Source: Methanospirillum sp.
GTDB taxonomy: Archaea; Halobacteriota; Methanomicrobia; Methanomicrobiales; Methanospirillaceae
Direction of reading: 5' to 3'
Assembly (NCBI GenBank): GCA_012728895.1
Contig: JAAYEG010000027.1
Span: 1 to 64,000 of the forward strand
DNA: 64,000 nucleotides
Below are positions 35,888 through 45,203 of the stretch, one piece after another. Both the position numbers and the translations under genes were made by a program. How positions within the stretch are numbered: position 1 is the first letter of the stretch; every line of letters begins with the position of its first letter. The notes under the pieces were generated by a model, which was not told the DNA's origin, did no database searches, and saw only the letters and a program-made list of their open reading frames with translations.

Positions 35888-36627
35888 TCCCAGTCGCACC
35901 CGTCCAGCGCGGCGAGCACGCCGGCGACGGCCTCCACCAGGGCCTCCTTCATCGCGGCCCCCTTCTCAAGCGTGGCCCGGGTGGGGTCGCCGGACGCCCC
36001 GCAGTCCGTGAGCTCGGAGAAGAGCCATTTCACGTCCAGGACAGGAGGGAGCCGGGGCACGACGCCCCGGGCCCGGCCGGGGGTGCAGAGGTCGGGGAAG
36101 AGGGCGAGGGCCATCGAGAGCTCGCCCTCGCCCCCGTGGCCCAGGCCGTTATCGACCTCGAAGAACCCCGGCGGGAGGAGCTCCCCGAGGGTGTTCCACC
36201 AGGCGTCAAGCGTGACGATCCGCATCTCCGGGTGCGCCACCTTCGCCGAGCGGGCCGCGATCTCGATCGACGGGATGTTGCCGTCGTGGCCGTTGAGGAT
36301 CAGGACCTTCCGGACCCCCTCGCGGTGCAGGGACTCGAGGATGTCGGCGACGATAGCGGTCTCGGTCTCCGGCCGGAGCGAGACCGTGAACGGAAAGTCG
36401 CGGTACGCCTCGCTCATCCCGTACGGGACGGGCGGGAGGACGGCAATCCGGGGGACGCGCCGGGCGATCTCGAGGGCGAGCAGGTGCGCGGTGAGCGCGT
36501 CCGTCCCGAAGGGCAGGTGCGGGCCGTGGCTCTCGAGCGAGCCAAGCGGCAGTATCACTTTCTCGAAGGGCTCGTCCTGGTAGTCCCCGGCCGTCCAGTG
36601 CTGGATCTCGAGGCGGTCCTTATCCAT
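35869..36627 (-). CDS. Creatininase-family amidohydrolase (possible ArfB formamide hydrolase)
   Basis: A 252-residue creatininase-fold enzyme with metal ligands in LGSLESHGPHLPFGTD, NGHDGN and GGEGELS. In methanogens a member of this family, ArfB (MJ0116 type), deformylates FAPy ribonucleotide in riboflavin and F420 synthesis, so that is a plausible role. Other family members act on creatinine or in peptide maturation (MftE). ATG 36627 is taken because VILPLGSLESHG follows at the usual distance. A TATA-like tttattatt on the - strand (about 36677-36685) lies upstream. A fragment copy of its 3' end lies at 28528-28640. Confidence 0.8.
   Translation of the reverse strand: MDKDRLEIQHWTAGDYQDEPFEKVILPLGSLESHGPHLPFGTDALTAHLLALEIARRVPRIAVLPPVPYGMSEAYRDFPFTVSLRPETETAIVADILESLHREGVRKVLILNGHDGNIPSIEIAARSAKVAHPEMRIVTLDAWWNTLGELLPPGFFEVDNGLGHGGEGELSMALALFPDLCTPGRARGVVPRLPPVLDVKWLFSELTDCGASGDPTRATLEKGAAMKEALVEAVAGVLAALDGCDWDYRSPG
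35921..35993 (+). repeat. 73-bp direct repeat, right copy
   Basis: Part of the 3' end of the creatininase gene; matches 28551-28623 with one mismatch in the same orientation. Confidence 0.9.
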
Positions 36628-37381
36628 GGCTGCATTCCCCCGGATCGCGGGATATCGTACAGGCTCCTCGCTGATCAATAATAAACCCTCATGGCCGGGT
36701 GTCGCGAGGGGGGCGCCCCGCTGGCGTGCCAGGATACCGCCGGCAGTCCAATATGGGTCCGGTGGCACCTCTTGGCCCGCCAAAACGACAACGATGAACT
36801 CCGCTGCCGGGTGCACGCGGTGGTCTCCATCGAACGCTTCGGTTTCTTTCCGTCCCTGATCGGCTGCACCTTCCTCTCCGAGCCACCCCACCACCTCCGC
36901 TGCAGTCCGACGCCGCTCGAGCTCGCCTTGCAGGATGCGCCTCCCGCGCCCCGGGGTCGAGTTGCACCAAACAGAACGACCCCCTGGTCGACGCGGGTCG
37001 ATGCCAGGAAGAGACCGCGGTCAGGTCCATCGGGATTTGGCTCATGTCGCCGATGCGGGGGACGAAGAGAACGTTCCCGAGTTCACGCCCGGCGAGACGG
37101 TCAGGCACCTCCGGGCGCGAAACCAGGAGAATGCGATCCGTCAGACGCTCCATGAGGTCGCGCAGTCGGCGGCCGTGCTGCTCTGGTCTCCTCAGGCGGA
37201 ACGGGGATCCGGGGCAATGTTCGGGACGGCGGAGGGGGGGGCTCTGGCACTGAAGGGGACCGACGGCGCCGCCGGTCTGCCCTCGAGGCGGCCAACCGGT
37301 GCGGGTGACGCCCTGGGAGGTGGAACGGGGCGCGGGCGGGACGGGGTGGATCGGATCGTGGCCATAACGGGGCCCGGGGGA
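36628..37381. other. 754-base stretch without a supportable gene
   Basis: Contains the - strand promoter of the creatininase gene at its left end. Open frames on both strands are Arg/Pro-rich. The least unlikely is a - strand frame ending near 36950 that begins MERLTDRILLVSRPEVPDRL at about 37153, but it has no recognised domain and degenerates after about 70 residues. Confidence 0.4.
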
Positions 37382-38050
37382 TCACTCCTTATCGAGCGGC
37401 TCGATCAGGCCCGGGTCGTCCGATACCGGGCTGTTGACCTGTGTCGAGACCGGGTACGCTTCCATTCCGCGGGCAGGGTAAGGCCCGAGGAGGTCGCGGA
37501 GATCCTCCTGCCCGGGGGGCACACCCCCGATCCAGCGCTCTTCGTCTTCCCGCCGGAGGATCACCGGCATGCGGTCGTGGATCGGGGCCACGACCTCGTT
37601 CGCGGCCGTGGTGACGATCGTGTACGTGGCGAGGGGCAGGCCGTCGGCGTCGCGCCAGATGTCGTAGAGGCCGGCGAAGGCGAAGAGGTCATCGTCCTTG
37701 AGCCGCAGGTAATACGGCGTCTTTCGGTTCCCCTCCTTCTTCCACTCGTAGAACCCGCTCGCCGGCACCAGGCAGCGGTTGTGTCTGATCAGCCCGCGGA
37801 ACATGGGCCGCTCGGCGAGTGTCTCGGCCCGGGCGTTGATCGGCCTGCGGGACGGGGCCGGGTCCCTGGCCCAGTGTGGGACGAGCCCCCACTTCATCAT
37901 GACGATCTCGGTCTCTTCGCGCTGGACGATGACGGGCATCGTCTGGGACGGTGCGACGTTGAAACGCGAGCGGCAGCCGATGACCGGGATCTGGACCCGG
38001 AACCGGTTGCCGAAATCGTCGGTGCAGATGAGCGAATATCGGCCGCACAT
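37382..38050 (-). CDS. SRAP-domain protein (YedK/HMCES family)
   Basis: A 222-residue protein. It begins MCGRYSL, placing the catalytic Cys at position 2, where after Met removal it crosslinks to abasic sites in single-stranded DNA. Other conserved parts: RFNVAPSQTMPVI, MKWGLVPHWA, NARAETLAERPMF, GFYEWKK and the HDRMPVIL His. It shields abasic sites during replication. ATG 38050 is certain because Cys2 must follow it; longer in-frame starts are ignored. Confidence 0.92.
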   Translation of the reverse strand: MCGRYSLICTDDFGNRFRVQIPVIGCRSRFNVAPSQTMPVIVQREETEIVMMKWGLVPHWARDPAPSRRPINARAETLAERPMFRGLIRHNRCLVPASGFYEWKKEGNRKTPYYLRLKDDDLFAFAGLYDIWRDADGLPLATYTIVTTAANEVVAPIHDRMPVILRREDEERWIGGVPPGQEDLRDLLGPYPARGMEAYPVSTQVNSPVSDDPGLIEPLDKE

Positions 38051-38291
38051 GGTACCCCTCCGTGCAGGTTCGAGGTGAATCAAGGTTGCGGTATCCCTGC
38101 GGAGGGAGCCAGGGTCGACCGTCTGGCCGTTGAAACGCCCCGGGGAATGGCGGTGCTCTCACCTGGATCCCGGCCGACCCGCCGGCCGGTCGGACCATAG
38201 GGCACCCGGGCGCGGTGGTCCGGTTTCAGAATTTCTCGAACGTGCTATCGGCGGAGAACCGGATGGTTCGTTCTGCTATCACCATCAACAG

Positions 38292-38922
38292 ATGGCGATG
38301 GGATCCCACCCGTACTTCATCGAGCGGCGGTTGGAGTGCGCCGATCCGAGGGTCCGCGGGATCGTCCGGGACGTCCAGCACCGGTTCCGACCCGGGAACG
38401 GCTGCCACCGCGTCCCCCACATGACCATCATCGGACCGTTCGACCTCGAGGTCGGCCGTCGCCTTGGGGACGTGAAGCCGCGGTCCAGGGAAGCGTCGCG
38501 CATTCCCGTGGACTCCCGTTCGTCATCGGTGGATGGGACGAGAGGGCGAGGCCACACGACCGGGTCATCGGCTTCCGGGTCAACCCTTCGCCCGAGCTGA
38601 AAGTTTTCCGGCGCAACCTGTCACACCGGCTCTGTCCGATCGCCGTCATCAAGGACCCATGTGGGACTTCGACGGCCGGGACGGCGGGTTCCACATTGCG
38701 CTCGCCATGCACCCCGAGAATGAAAGGTGCCGCTCTGTCCGGGAGTGCGTCGATGGATCTCGGGCCGATCCCGCCCGGGTCTCAACCTCGTTCCTCTCGC
38801 GGTTGCTCTCCGCGCTCTTCGGCGGATCCAGAAACCGCAGGGGCGGCGTCGAACCGCCCTACCTTCCTGCATCGGCCCTGAGGATCCCCATCCTGGCGCG
38901 GCAGAGGAGCCTCGCCGAGTAA
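38292..38922 (+). pseudogene. 2'-5' RNA ligase-like (2H phosphoesterase) gene broken by two frameshifts
   Basis: Three consecutive frames join into one 2H-like protein: MAMGSHPYFIERRL through CHRVPHMTIIGPFDLEV (first HxT motif), then AVQGSVAHSRGLPFVIGGWDE in the next frame, then PMWDFDGRDGGFHIALAM (second HIA motif) in the third. Each break would be repaired by one additional C (near 38480, ccg to cccg, and near 38661, gaccca to gacccca). It may be a real pseudogene or two under-called C runs. Distinct from the intact thpR at 62150-62689. Confidence 0.65.
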
Positions 38923-38959
38923 GGTCTTGTCCAGCGGTGGTGGCTCGGCCGGCGGTCGA

Positions 38960-39238
38960 TCACTTCCCCCGCCAGGGGCGCTGACCTCCTCCCCGCGCGA
39001 CGATATCGATCGCGTGTTCGAAGACGGTACCCGCCGGCATCCGCTCGTCGGCCTCGAGCTGACGGGCAAGGGCGAGGACGGCGGTCTCCTCGGCTATCCG
39101 CTCCTCGAGACCCGCGATCACATCCCTGAGGACCTCGGCGCGTGTGGTGCCATGCGCAGCCGCGATCTCGTCGATCTCCCCGGCGAATGAATCGAGGGTG
39201 CGGGCCGCGGGTTGGCCGGCCGGTGCCCTGGTCACCAT
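38960..39238 (-). CDS. Small helical protein, possibly RHH-type antitoxin-like
   Basis: A 92-residue acidic protein. SFAGEIDEIAAAHGTTRAEVLRDVI resembles the helix-turn-helix part of ribbon-helix-helix antitoxins, followed by a long amphipathic helix. No toxin gene is adjacent on the same strand. Codon use fits the host. Function uncertain. Confidence 0.45.
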   Translation of the reverse strand: MVTRAPAGQPAARTLDSFAGEIDEIAAAHGTTRAEVLRDVIAGLEERIAEETAVLALARQLEADERMPAGTVFEHAIDIVARGGGQRPWRGK

Positions 39239-39479
39239 GGCCGGTCTCTCCTCCGGCCAGGGCTGCAGGGAATGACGGCGAGGCGGCGCCACCCCGTGGC
39301 TGCGACTGCATGGTTCGCCGCCATGGGTTCGATCGCCTCGTTTCGCTCGGCCGGGAAAACGTTCGCAGGTATCAATGCTGATCGGACCTCCTCTAGGGGT
39401 TGAACCAGAAGAGTGTTCAAGGCGACGTTTTTCGCGGTCGTGCGGGGCTCCGGGGATGATATTTCCTGGCATCGATCGG
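39239..39479. other. Short stretch without recognisable gene
   Basis: No domain-bearing frame seen. Frames are short and the region links decayed material on both sides. Confidence 0.35.
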
Positions 39480-39830
39480 TCGGTACGAAAAAGCCAGGGA
39501 GTCGGATCCGGATGTAGAGCCTGACGGCGTCGGCGAAGTCGTTGTAGCTGTTGCCGTCGGGAAGACCCGCGTGTCCCTCACGGTACATGCCGGCGTCGAT
39601 GCGGAGACCACCAGGGCCGCCTCGGCGAAGTGCCCGACCCTCGACGCGTTCACCTCGCCCGTGACGCTGTTGCCGGCCTGCACGCGCCTGAAACCGGCGA
39701 TCGGCGCGACCGCCGTGGACGCCTCGGGGGACGACCCTATCCGGTCACGCCCGAGTGCCGCGACGCGGACGGCGAGATCCACAGCGTCCCGTTCCCCAGC
39801 TCGGCGGTCACGGGCTCCGGGCACCAGGAC
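39480..39830 (-). pseudogene. Decayed 3' end of a dockerin-like surface-protein gene
   Basis: On the - strand, DAGMYREGHAGLPDGNSYNDFADAV (about 39515-39600) resembles the C-terminus of the protein at 3-3578 (DGDGLYEDVNGNGRKDFADIV). Just upstream, in another frame, GEVNASRVGHFAEAALVVS looks like extracellular beta sequence. The reading frame is broken and the EF-hand-like ligands are partly lost. I infer the tail of a lost surface protein. Confidence 0.45.
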
Positions 39831-40219
39831 GACGCCGTCATGGAGGCCATCGGGGCCCAGGCGGGTTCCGCGCCGGCGCTCGGCCGGGGGCCGGGAGGAC
39901 TGGAGCGACCCGCCGGTTAATCAGCAGGGTCAGCGGACCGGACGCCCGCTCTGCGCTGTGCGGGGATGAAAATCCTTGTCGCCAGCCCCGGACCGGGGGA
40001 GCATCAGGATGTTCGCATATTGGTTTTACTATTTCCGACTGTGCGTCTGCAGAGCGGGGCGATCGACCCTGAAGAGCGTCCGAGCGACTCCTGCACTCGA
40101 TAAGCCGGGATAGCAGGAGAAAACCAGTAGCACGGACGATTGAAGAACGCGACGGGGAGGAATCAGCCACGGTACCGGGGATGGCGCGGGAGACCCCGGA
40201 TTTATTTCGGAATTCGGCA
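39831..40219. other. 389-base gap without supportable gene
   Basis: Includes an AT-richer segment (gcatattggttttactatttcc, split over 40014-40035) and the promoter-like ggatttatttcgg (about 40198-40210) of the next gene. No coding signal recognised. Confidence 0.4.
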
Positions 40220-41797
40220 ATGCCTTTATCTTCACAGCGACAACAGTCTCGTTTTGGTGTGGATTTGAACCGACCTCACTCCATCCTGATCCTTGCCCTT
40301 CTCCTCGCAATCCCCGCGATCGCTTCCGGTTCCCCTGTCCTGTCGAATACATCGCCCGGAACCGCGACCTACGACCAGGCCCTCTCGCACTACGACGCCG
40401 GCGGCCAGGCCTGGAGCCGGGCCTGGGGCGCAAGCGGGGTCGACCAGATCCGGCAGCACCTCGACCAGTCGAAGGCGTCCTACACGGCCTGCTTCAACAC
40501 TTCGGGCGCGGTGAACGACCCGTCGAACGCGGCGAACCTCGCCCTGATGAGGTCGATCTCGACCGCGTACATCGACCTGGCCGACGCCGCGCTCGCGATG
40601 TACGACGGCGGGGACGACTACGCCGCCGGCAGGACGCGGATGGCCGCCGGCGACTTCTCCCTGGCTGCTCCGTTGTTCGAGCGCGCCGGCACCCGGTTCG
40701 AGACCTCGAAGACGCTGTTTTCGAAGGGCACGACCACGCTCCAGGCGGTCACGTACGCCGGCACCACGTTCGGCGACGGCACGGCCTACACGGCGGCCAT
40801 CGTTCCGATCCTGGATGCGAAGGGGGACTACATGGGAGAGTTCACGACGTGCGCCCGGGGATGGCAGCACACCGCGCTTGCGTACGGGGCCGGCGCCGGG
40901 GGCGACCGGGCGACGCTCTCCGCGGAGGCTGCACTGGCGATGTATGCCTTCGACGAACTGCGCACCTCTCCCGGCTTCGGCAGCGACGCCGCCATGAATT
41001 ACGAGATCCTCGCGGCCCTCATCCCCTCCGGGCAGCCCGTCTCCATCACGGAACCGACCGCCGACCTGACAGTAGCATCGACCCCGTCGCCGCCGAGGGA
41101 GGAGAACGCGCAGGCCCCGACGAGGACCACGCTCACGTCGTCACACGCCCAGCAGGTTCCCGGTGCCTCCGTCACCGTGACGGCCCTGGTCGAGAGGTAC
41201 GACGACGCCACGGGGACGTGGACTCCCGCCCCCGACACCGACGTGATGCTCATGCAATCGAGAATCGCCGAACAGCAGCCCTCGCTCACTGGCGGGTGGG
41301 TCACCCTCGGGACTTACAGGACCAGCGCCGCCGGCACGGTAACGAGACAGGCTCAGGTGAGCTCGGTCGGCTACAACGGCTTCAAGGCGTGGAAGACGAC
41401 CACGGTGGACGACCCGCTCGCCGCCTCGATGAGTTCGGTCGCGTGGGTGGAGACCAGGCACGTGACGCACTGGTTCGACCGGCCCTACCAGCCGTACGAC
41501 GAGGCCCGGCTGGTCTTTCTTATCGGCTGGGCCCAGGTTGTCTCCGGGAAGATCCTGGACGAGAACAACAACCCGGTCCCGAACCAGGGAGTGGACGTTT
41601 TCGTCTGGTCCACGAAGGAGGTCGTCAGCACGGTGTACACCGATAAGTACGGCGTCTTCAGTTGGGGCAGGGATCATTTCTTTATCGACGATCGGCCCCC
41701 GGAGATGGGGGTCCGGTACGCCGGGGACTTCAACTACCGGGGCCTGCCCGACCAGAAATGTTACGTGGAAACGATCTACCCCGACCCGCCGTCGTGA
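40220..41797 (+). CDS. Secreted protein with C-terminal CNA-B/transthyretin-like repeat domain
   Basis: About 525 residues. A signal peptide (HSILILALLLAIPAIASG) follows a basic N-terminus. Residues 35-270 are helical and alanine-rich (DQALSHYDAGGQAWSRAWG, RTRMAAGDFSLAAPLFERAG), like methanogen surface proteins. The C-terminal 90 residues, beginning VSGKILDENNNPVPNQGVDVF, look like a carboxypeptidase-regulatory/CNA-B beta-sandwich. Starts possible at ATG 40220 or a TTG at 40265, the latter giving a textbook signal peptide. Role probably in the cell envelope; not further identified. Confidence 0.7.
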   Translation: MPLSSQRQQSRFGVDLNRPHSILILALLLAIPAIASGSPVLSNTSPGTATYDQALSHYDAGGQAWSRAWGASGVDQIRQHLDQSKASYTACFNTSGAVNDPSNAANLALMRSISTAYIDLADAALAMYDGGDDYAAGRTRMAAGDFSLAAPLFERAGTRFETSKTLFSKGTTTLQAVTYAGTTFGDGTAYTAAIVPILDAKGDYMGEFTTCARGWQHTALAYGAGAGGDRATLSAEAALAMYAFDELRTSPGFGSDAAMNYEILAALIPSGQPVSITEPTADLTVASTPSPPREENAQAPTRTTLTSSHAQQVPGASVTVTALVERYDDATGTWTPAPDTDVMLMQSRIAEQQPSLTGGWVTLGTYRTSAAGTVTRQAQVSSVGYNGFKAWKTTTVDDPLAASMSSVAWVETRHVTHWFDRPYQPYDEARLVFLIGWAQVVSGKILDENNNPVPNQGVDVFVWSTKEVVSTVYTDKYGVFSWGRDHFFIDDRPPEMGVRYAGDFNYRGLPDQKCYVETIYPDPPS

Positions 41798-42832
41798 ACG
41801 GCCCGACGGATGACCCCCGGTCCCGGGTGGGGCCGCGTTCGCGGTCGAGGACCAGGATGGCGGTCCAGGCTCCAGCCCCTCTTTCGTCCCGCGAGGAGGG
41901 GGCCGTCCCGCTCCCCGAGGTCCTCGCCTCTCGAGCGCCGTGAGGAACCACCCGTGTGCCTCGCCGGAGGCCGGCGCGGCGTGATCAAGGAAGCCCTGTT
42001 CGTTGCCGCCGATCCCGGGCACGCGACGTCGGTTACGCCGCGCGGCGACCGGGCACGGGCCCGGCGAAACCGGGACGGCGCCCGGGCAGGGAAGGGGAGG
42101 AGATCTCGGTTCGGGCACAGACTGCACGCCCCTGTCGGCAGCGAGTCCCGGCCGGACCGCCGCCTGGCCTCGACGACCTCACCGGCCCATGATGGCCGTA
42201 TCGACCTCTCGAACCCGAAAGAAACAGTCTGCCGGGACTGAGGCGATTTCGGCGTGAAGCCGGCGGCATTGCTGGACAGGGCGATCCACCGGGGATCCTG
42301 AACCACCCGCTCTTCTCCGGGGAGAGACGGACTGGACCGGGCGATCGGCCGAAAACGCTCCCTCGTGAAGCGAACACGTGCGATTGCCGTGCCGGCCACG
42401 CCCGTGAAAGGGGTACACCTGGCGGACGTGTCCGCGTGCCCCCGCGACAACCTCCTCCAGCCCCGCATGAACAGCGAAGGAGCCCGGTCGAGCGGGATCT
42501 CTCGCGTTCAGGCAGGCTACACGAGGGGATTCGGGCGGGAAAGAGACGACACGAAAGCATGCCTGCGGGAATCCCTGAGCAGGGACGGATATCTGGTTTT
42601 CGAGAGCCATCCTCGTGATCGCGGTCGAAGAGCCGGGCGGCGGCGTCCGGCGCTGCCTGGACCGGGGGGGACATGAGGGTGCGTTCGTCACTCTTCAAAC
42701 CGGCCGGGCCGCGGGACAGGGGCCTTCCACCGCCGCGGAAAAACGGACGGCCGGGTGGGCCCGATCACACCCACGTCCATCTGCCGGGCATATGGATAAA
42801 TACGCCGCGGTTCACCCTCATCCAGATCGCCC
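41798..42832. other. 1.03-kb stretch without a supportable gene
   Basis: Long overlapping frames exist on both strands but all are Arg/Pro/Ser-rich with no recognisable motif. The right end holds a TATA-like box (ggataaatac, 42794-42803) about 30 bases before the lipoprotein gene. The stretch is probably decayed coding DNA. Confidence 0.45.
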
Positions 42833-43707
42833 ATGGAGAGAAAGACCCTCGCCCTGCTCGGCCTCGGCCTGATCCTGATCGCCGCGGCCCTCGGTGCCGG
42901 CTGCACGAACCCCCCCTCTCTACCGCGAACCGGTCGACCTCGACGCCGACCGTGTCCACGGCACCCACGCTCGCGCCCGCCGACGCGCTCGAGACGGTAT
43001 CGTCCGGTATCCAGGCCGCGCTCGACCTCCTCGACGCCCGGACGGCGACGGCCGCAGCGGCGCTCGGGCCGACGGCCATGACAGGCGAAGAGACCCGGCG
43101 ATTCCTCCGCGAGCTCGCGCTGACCTCGCCGGCCGTTATCGACGCGACGGCCGTCTCGAAGGACGGCGTGATGCTGACCGTTGAACCGGCCGCGTACGCC
43201 ATGGTCGAGGGCTCCGACATCAGCGACCAGGAGCAGGTGCAGCGGCTTCGCACGACGCAGGAACCCGTGATGAGCGCGATTTTCCCGACTGTCGAGGGCG
43301 TGAACGCGACCGACCTCGAGCACCCCGTCTTCGCGCTGTCCGGGGAGTTCAACGGCTCGGCAAGCCTCCTCTTCAGCCCGGCGACCCTGCTGGAGATCGC
43401 CGTGCAGGAGGCCCTCGCGAACCGGACGGTTGATGTCTTCGTGCTCGACACCAGCGGTTTCATCCTCTACGACACGGACGCGACAGGGATCGGGGGGAAC
43501 GTCTTCTCGGACCCATTCTCCGTGAACAACGCCGGGCTCCTCGCGGTCATGAAGGAGATCCAGACCGCGCCGGAGGGAACCGGGAACTACACGTTCCTCC
43601 AGCCGGGCACGGGGACGACGGTTCGAAAAGAGGTCCGGTGGACCTCGGTCGGGCTCCACGGAACCGACTGGCGCGTCGTCACGGCGAACGCGGCGCCGGT
43701 CGCCTGA
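42833..43707 (+). pseudogene. Cache-domain lipoprotein gene frameshifted at a C7 tract
   Basis: The first 27 codons (ATG 42833) give a lipoprotein signal, MERKTLALLGLGLILIAAAL with lipobox GAGC. After the C7 run at 42910-42916 the sensible sequence continues in another frame: STPTVSTAPTLAPADALE, RELALTSPAVIDATAVS, SDISDQEQVQRL and DVFVLDTSGFILYDTDATGIGGNVF, the pattern of an extracellular Cache-type ligand-binding domain. One more C restores a single frame of about 290 residues. Either a slippage switch, a sequencing error or a true pseudogene. It has a TATA-like box about 35 bases upstream. Confidence 0.75.
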
Positions 43708-43867
43708 ACCCCTCCTCCTTCGGTGAAGGGGGGTTCGAGGGTCGTCTTCGACACCGTCCCCGTCGCGGGCCACGCGTACCACCCGGTAAAAACACGCCGA
43801 ACGGCACTCTTCCACGAAACGGAGGGGGTACCGGGTGGAGTATTTTTCCGCAGTCGTCCGGGGGACG

Positions 43868-43878
43868 CACGTTTAAGC
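43868..43878 (+). promoter_or_regulatory. TATA-like box before the radical SAM mini-ORF
   Basis: cacgtttaagc places its tttaag core about 26 bases before GTG 43897, the spacing for a leaderless transcript starting at the mini-ORF. Confidence 0.5.
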
Positions 43879-43896
43879 CGGAAGGGGATTGACATA

Positions 43897-43992
43897 GTGT
43901 ATACCGGGACGCCCGTCGCGTCCGCGATCCTGATGCCCCCCCACGCACCGGCGACCGAACTGCAGACACACAGTACCAGCCACCTGCCATGA
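43897..43992 (+). CDS. Candidate 31-residue precursor/leader peptide overlapping the radical SAM gene
   Basis: GTG at 43897 opens a 31-codon frame (VYTGTPVASAIL, then MPPHAPATELQ and a Thr/Ser/His-rich tail) whose TGA stop overlaps the ATG of the radical SAM gene by four bases. A TATA box sits at leaderless distance. The peptide has no Cys; its candidate modification sites would be Thr, Ser, His or Tyr. No homology is recognised. It may be the enzyme's substrate, a regulatory leader, or chance. Confidence 0.35.
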   Translation: MYTGTPVASAILMPPHAPATELQTHSTSHLP

Positions 43993-45143
43993 AGACCCCG
44001 TTCCACCTCATGCTCATCCCGACGCTCCGCTGCCCGGCCCGCTGCGCCTACTGCTGGTCGAGCGAACACCAGGGCCCGATGATGGACCTCGAGACCGTCC
44101 GGGCGGCGACCGCGTGGATCACCGCGCTCAACGACAGCCCGGTCACCGTCACGTTTCACGGCGGCGAGCCCCTGCTGGCTGGCGCCGAGTTCTACGAGGG
44201 CGCCCTCCCGCTGATCGAGGAGGGTCTCGCCCCCCGCACGGTCGCCTTCGCGATGCAGTCGAACCTCTGGCTGCTCGACGACCGGCTCGCGACCGTGCTC
44301 GCGGCGCACGGTGTCCCGATCGGGACCAGCCTGGACGGTCCGCGGGCGCTGAACGACTCCCAGCGCGGTGAGGGCTACTTCGAGCGGACCCGGGCCGGGA
44401 TGGAGGTCGCGGCGCGCCACGGGGTCCCGGTCAGCGTGATCTGCACCTTCACGGCGCAGTCGGCCCCCCGGCGGGACGAGATCGTCCGCTTCTTCATGGA
44501 GAACGGCTACGTCATGAAGCTCCACCCGGCCCTCCCCTCGCTCCGCGACGGCAGGCCCGACCCCTGGGCCCTCCCGCCCGAGGAGTACGGGGAGCTCCTG
44601 GTCTACCTCCTCGATCGCTACCTCGAGAGCCCGGGGCGGCTCCGGGTCATGAACATCGACGACCTGGTCAAGGCGGTCTTCGTCCGCCGGGGCACGGTCT
44701 GCACCTTCGCCGACTGCCTGGGCTCGACCTTCGCGGTCGGTCCCGACGGCGGGATCTACCCGTGCTACCGCTTCGTCGGCATGGACGGGTGGCGGATGGG
44801 GTCGGTGTACGACTGCCCGTCGCGGGCCGACCTCGAGGCGACCCCGGCCTGGCAGCGGCTCGCCGCTTTCGGCGAGTACGTCGACGAGCACTGCGGCGAC
44901 TGCCGACACCTCCGCTACTGCCGCGGGGGCTGCCCGTACAACGCGATCGCCCCCACCGGGGGCGAGGTCGCCGGGGTCGACCCCCACTGCGCCGCGTACC
45001 GCCGGATCTACGACGAGATCACGGACCGGCTCAACGCCGAGATGTTCGGCGGGGGCGGGGCGGAAGCGCTCTTCTCGGGCCGCCCGAGAGGGGCTGCCCG
45101 GCCCGGGATCATGAGCCTCGTGCAGCGGATGGTCTCGCGGTAG
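43989..45143 (+). CDS. Radical SAM/SPASM peptide-modifying enzyme (resembles the methanogen Mhun_1560-type family)
   Basis: A 384-residue protein. The radical SAM cluster motif CPARCAYC (CxxxCxxC) is at about residue 15, followed by FHGGEPL and GTSLDGP. The C-terminal SPASM domain (about 235-345) has a full Cys set: CTFADCLG, YPCYRF, CGDCRHLRYCRGGCPYN and a late HCAAYR. Such enzymes install thioether or other crosslinks in ribosomal peptides, or mature enzyme subunits. The subfamily is assigned from memory of similar methanogen proteins and is less sure than the radical SAM/SPASM call. Confidence 0.85.
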   Translation: MKTPFHLMLIPTLRCPARCAYCWSSEHQGPMMDLETVRAATAWITALNDSPVTVTFHGGEPLLAGAEFYEGALPLIEEGLAPRTVAFAMQSNLWLLDDRLATVLAAHGVPIGTSLDGPRALNDSQRGEGYFERTRAGMEVAARHGVPVSVICTFTAQSAPRRDEIVRFFMENGYVMKLHPALPSLRDGRPDPWALPPEEYGELLVYLLDRYLESPGRLRVMNIDDLVKAVFVRRGTVCTFADCLGSTFAVGPDGGIYPCYRFVGMDGWRMGSVYDCPSRADLEATPAWQRLAAFGEYVDEHCGDCRHLRYCRGGCPYNAIAPTGGEVAGVDPHCAAYRRIYDEITDRLNAEMFGGGGAEALFSGRPRGAARPGIMSLVQRMVSR

Positions 45144-45203
45144 GGGGGGAAGAGCCGTGCCGGGCTGCACCCCCACCCCCCGACGGCACACGGGACGGTC
45201 GCG

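Noticed and set aside
36689-37153. 154-codon - strand frame between the creatininase and SRAP genes
   Set aside because: The first 70 residues look faintly protein-like but match nothing I recognise and the rest is Arg/Gly-rich; left as part of a gap.
40238-40275. tRNA-like T-loop on the - strand (ggttcaaatcc)
   Set aside because: The flanking bases do not form a T-stem and no acceptor or anticodon stems can be found; the + strand encodes a signal peptide region.
42179-42691. 170-codon - strand frame in the gap before the Cache lipoprotein gene
   Set aside because: No domain, no signal peptide, no plausible start context; composition like other chance frames in this stretch.
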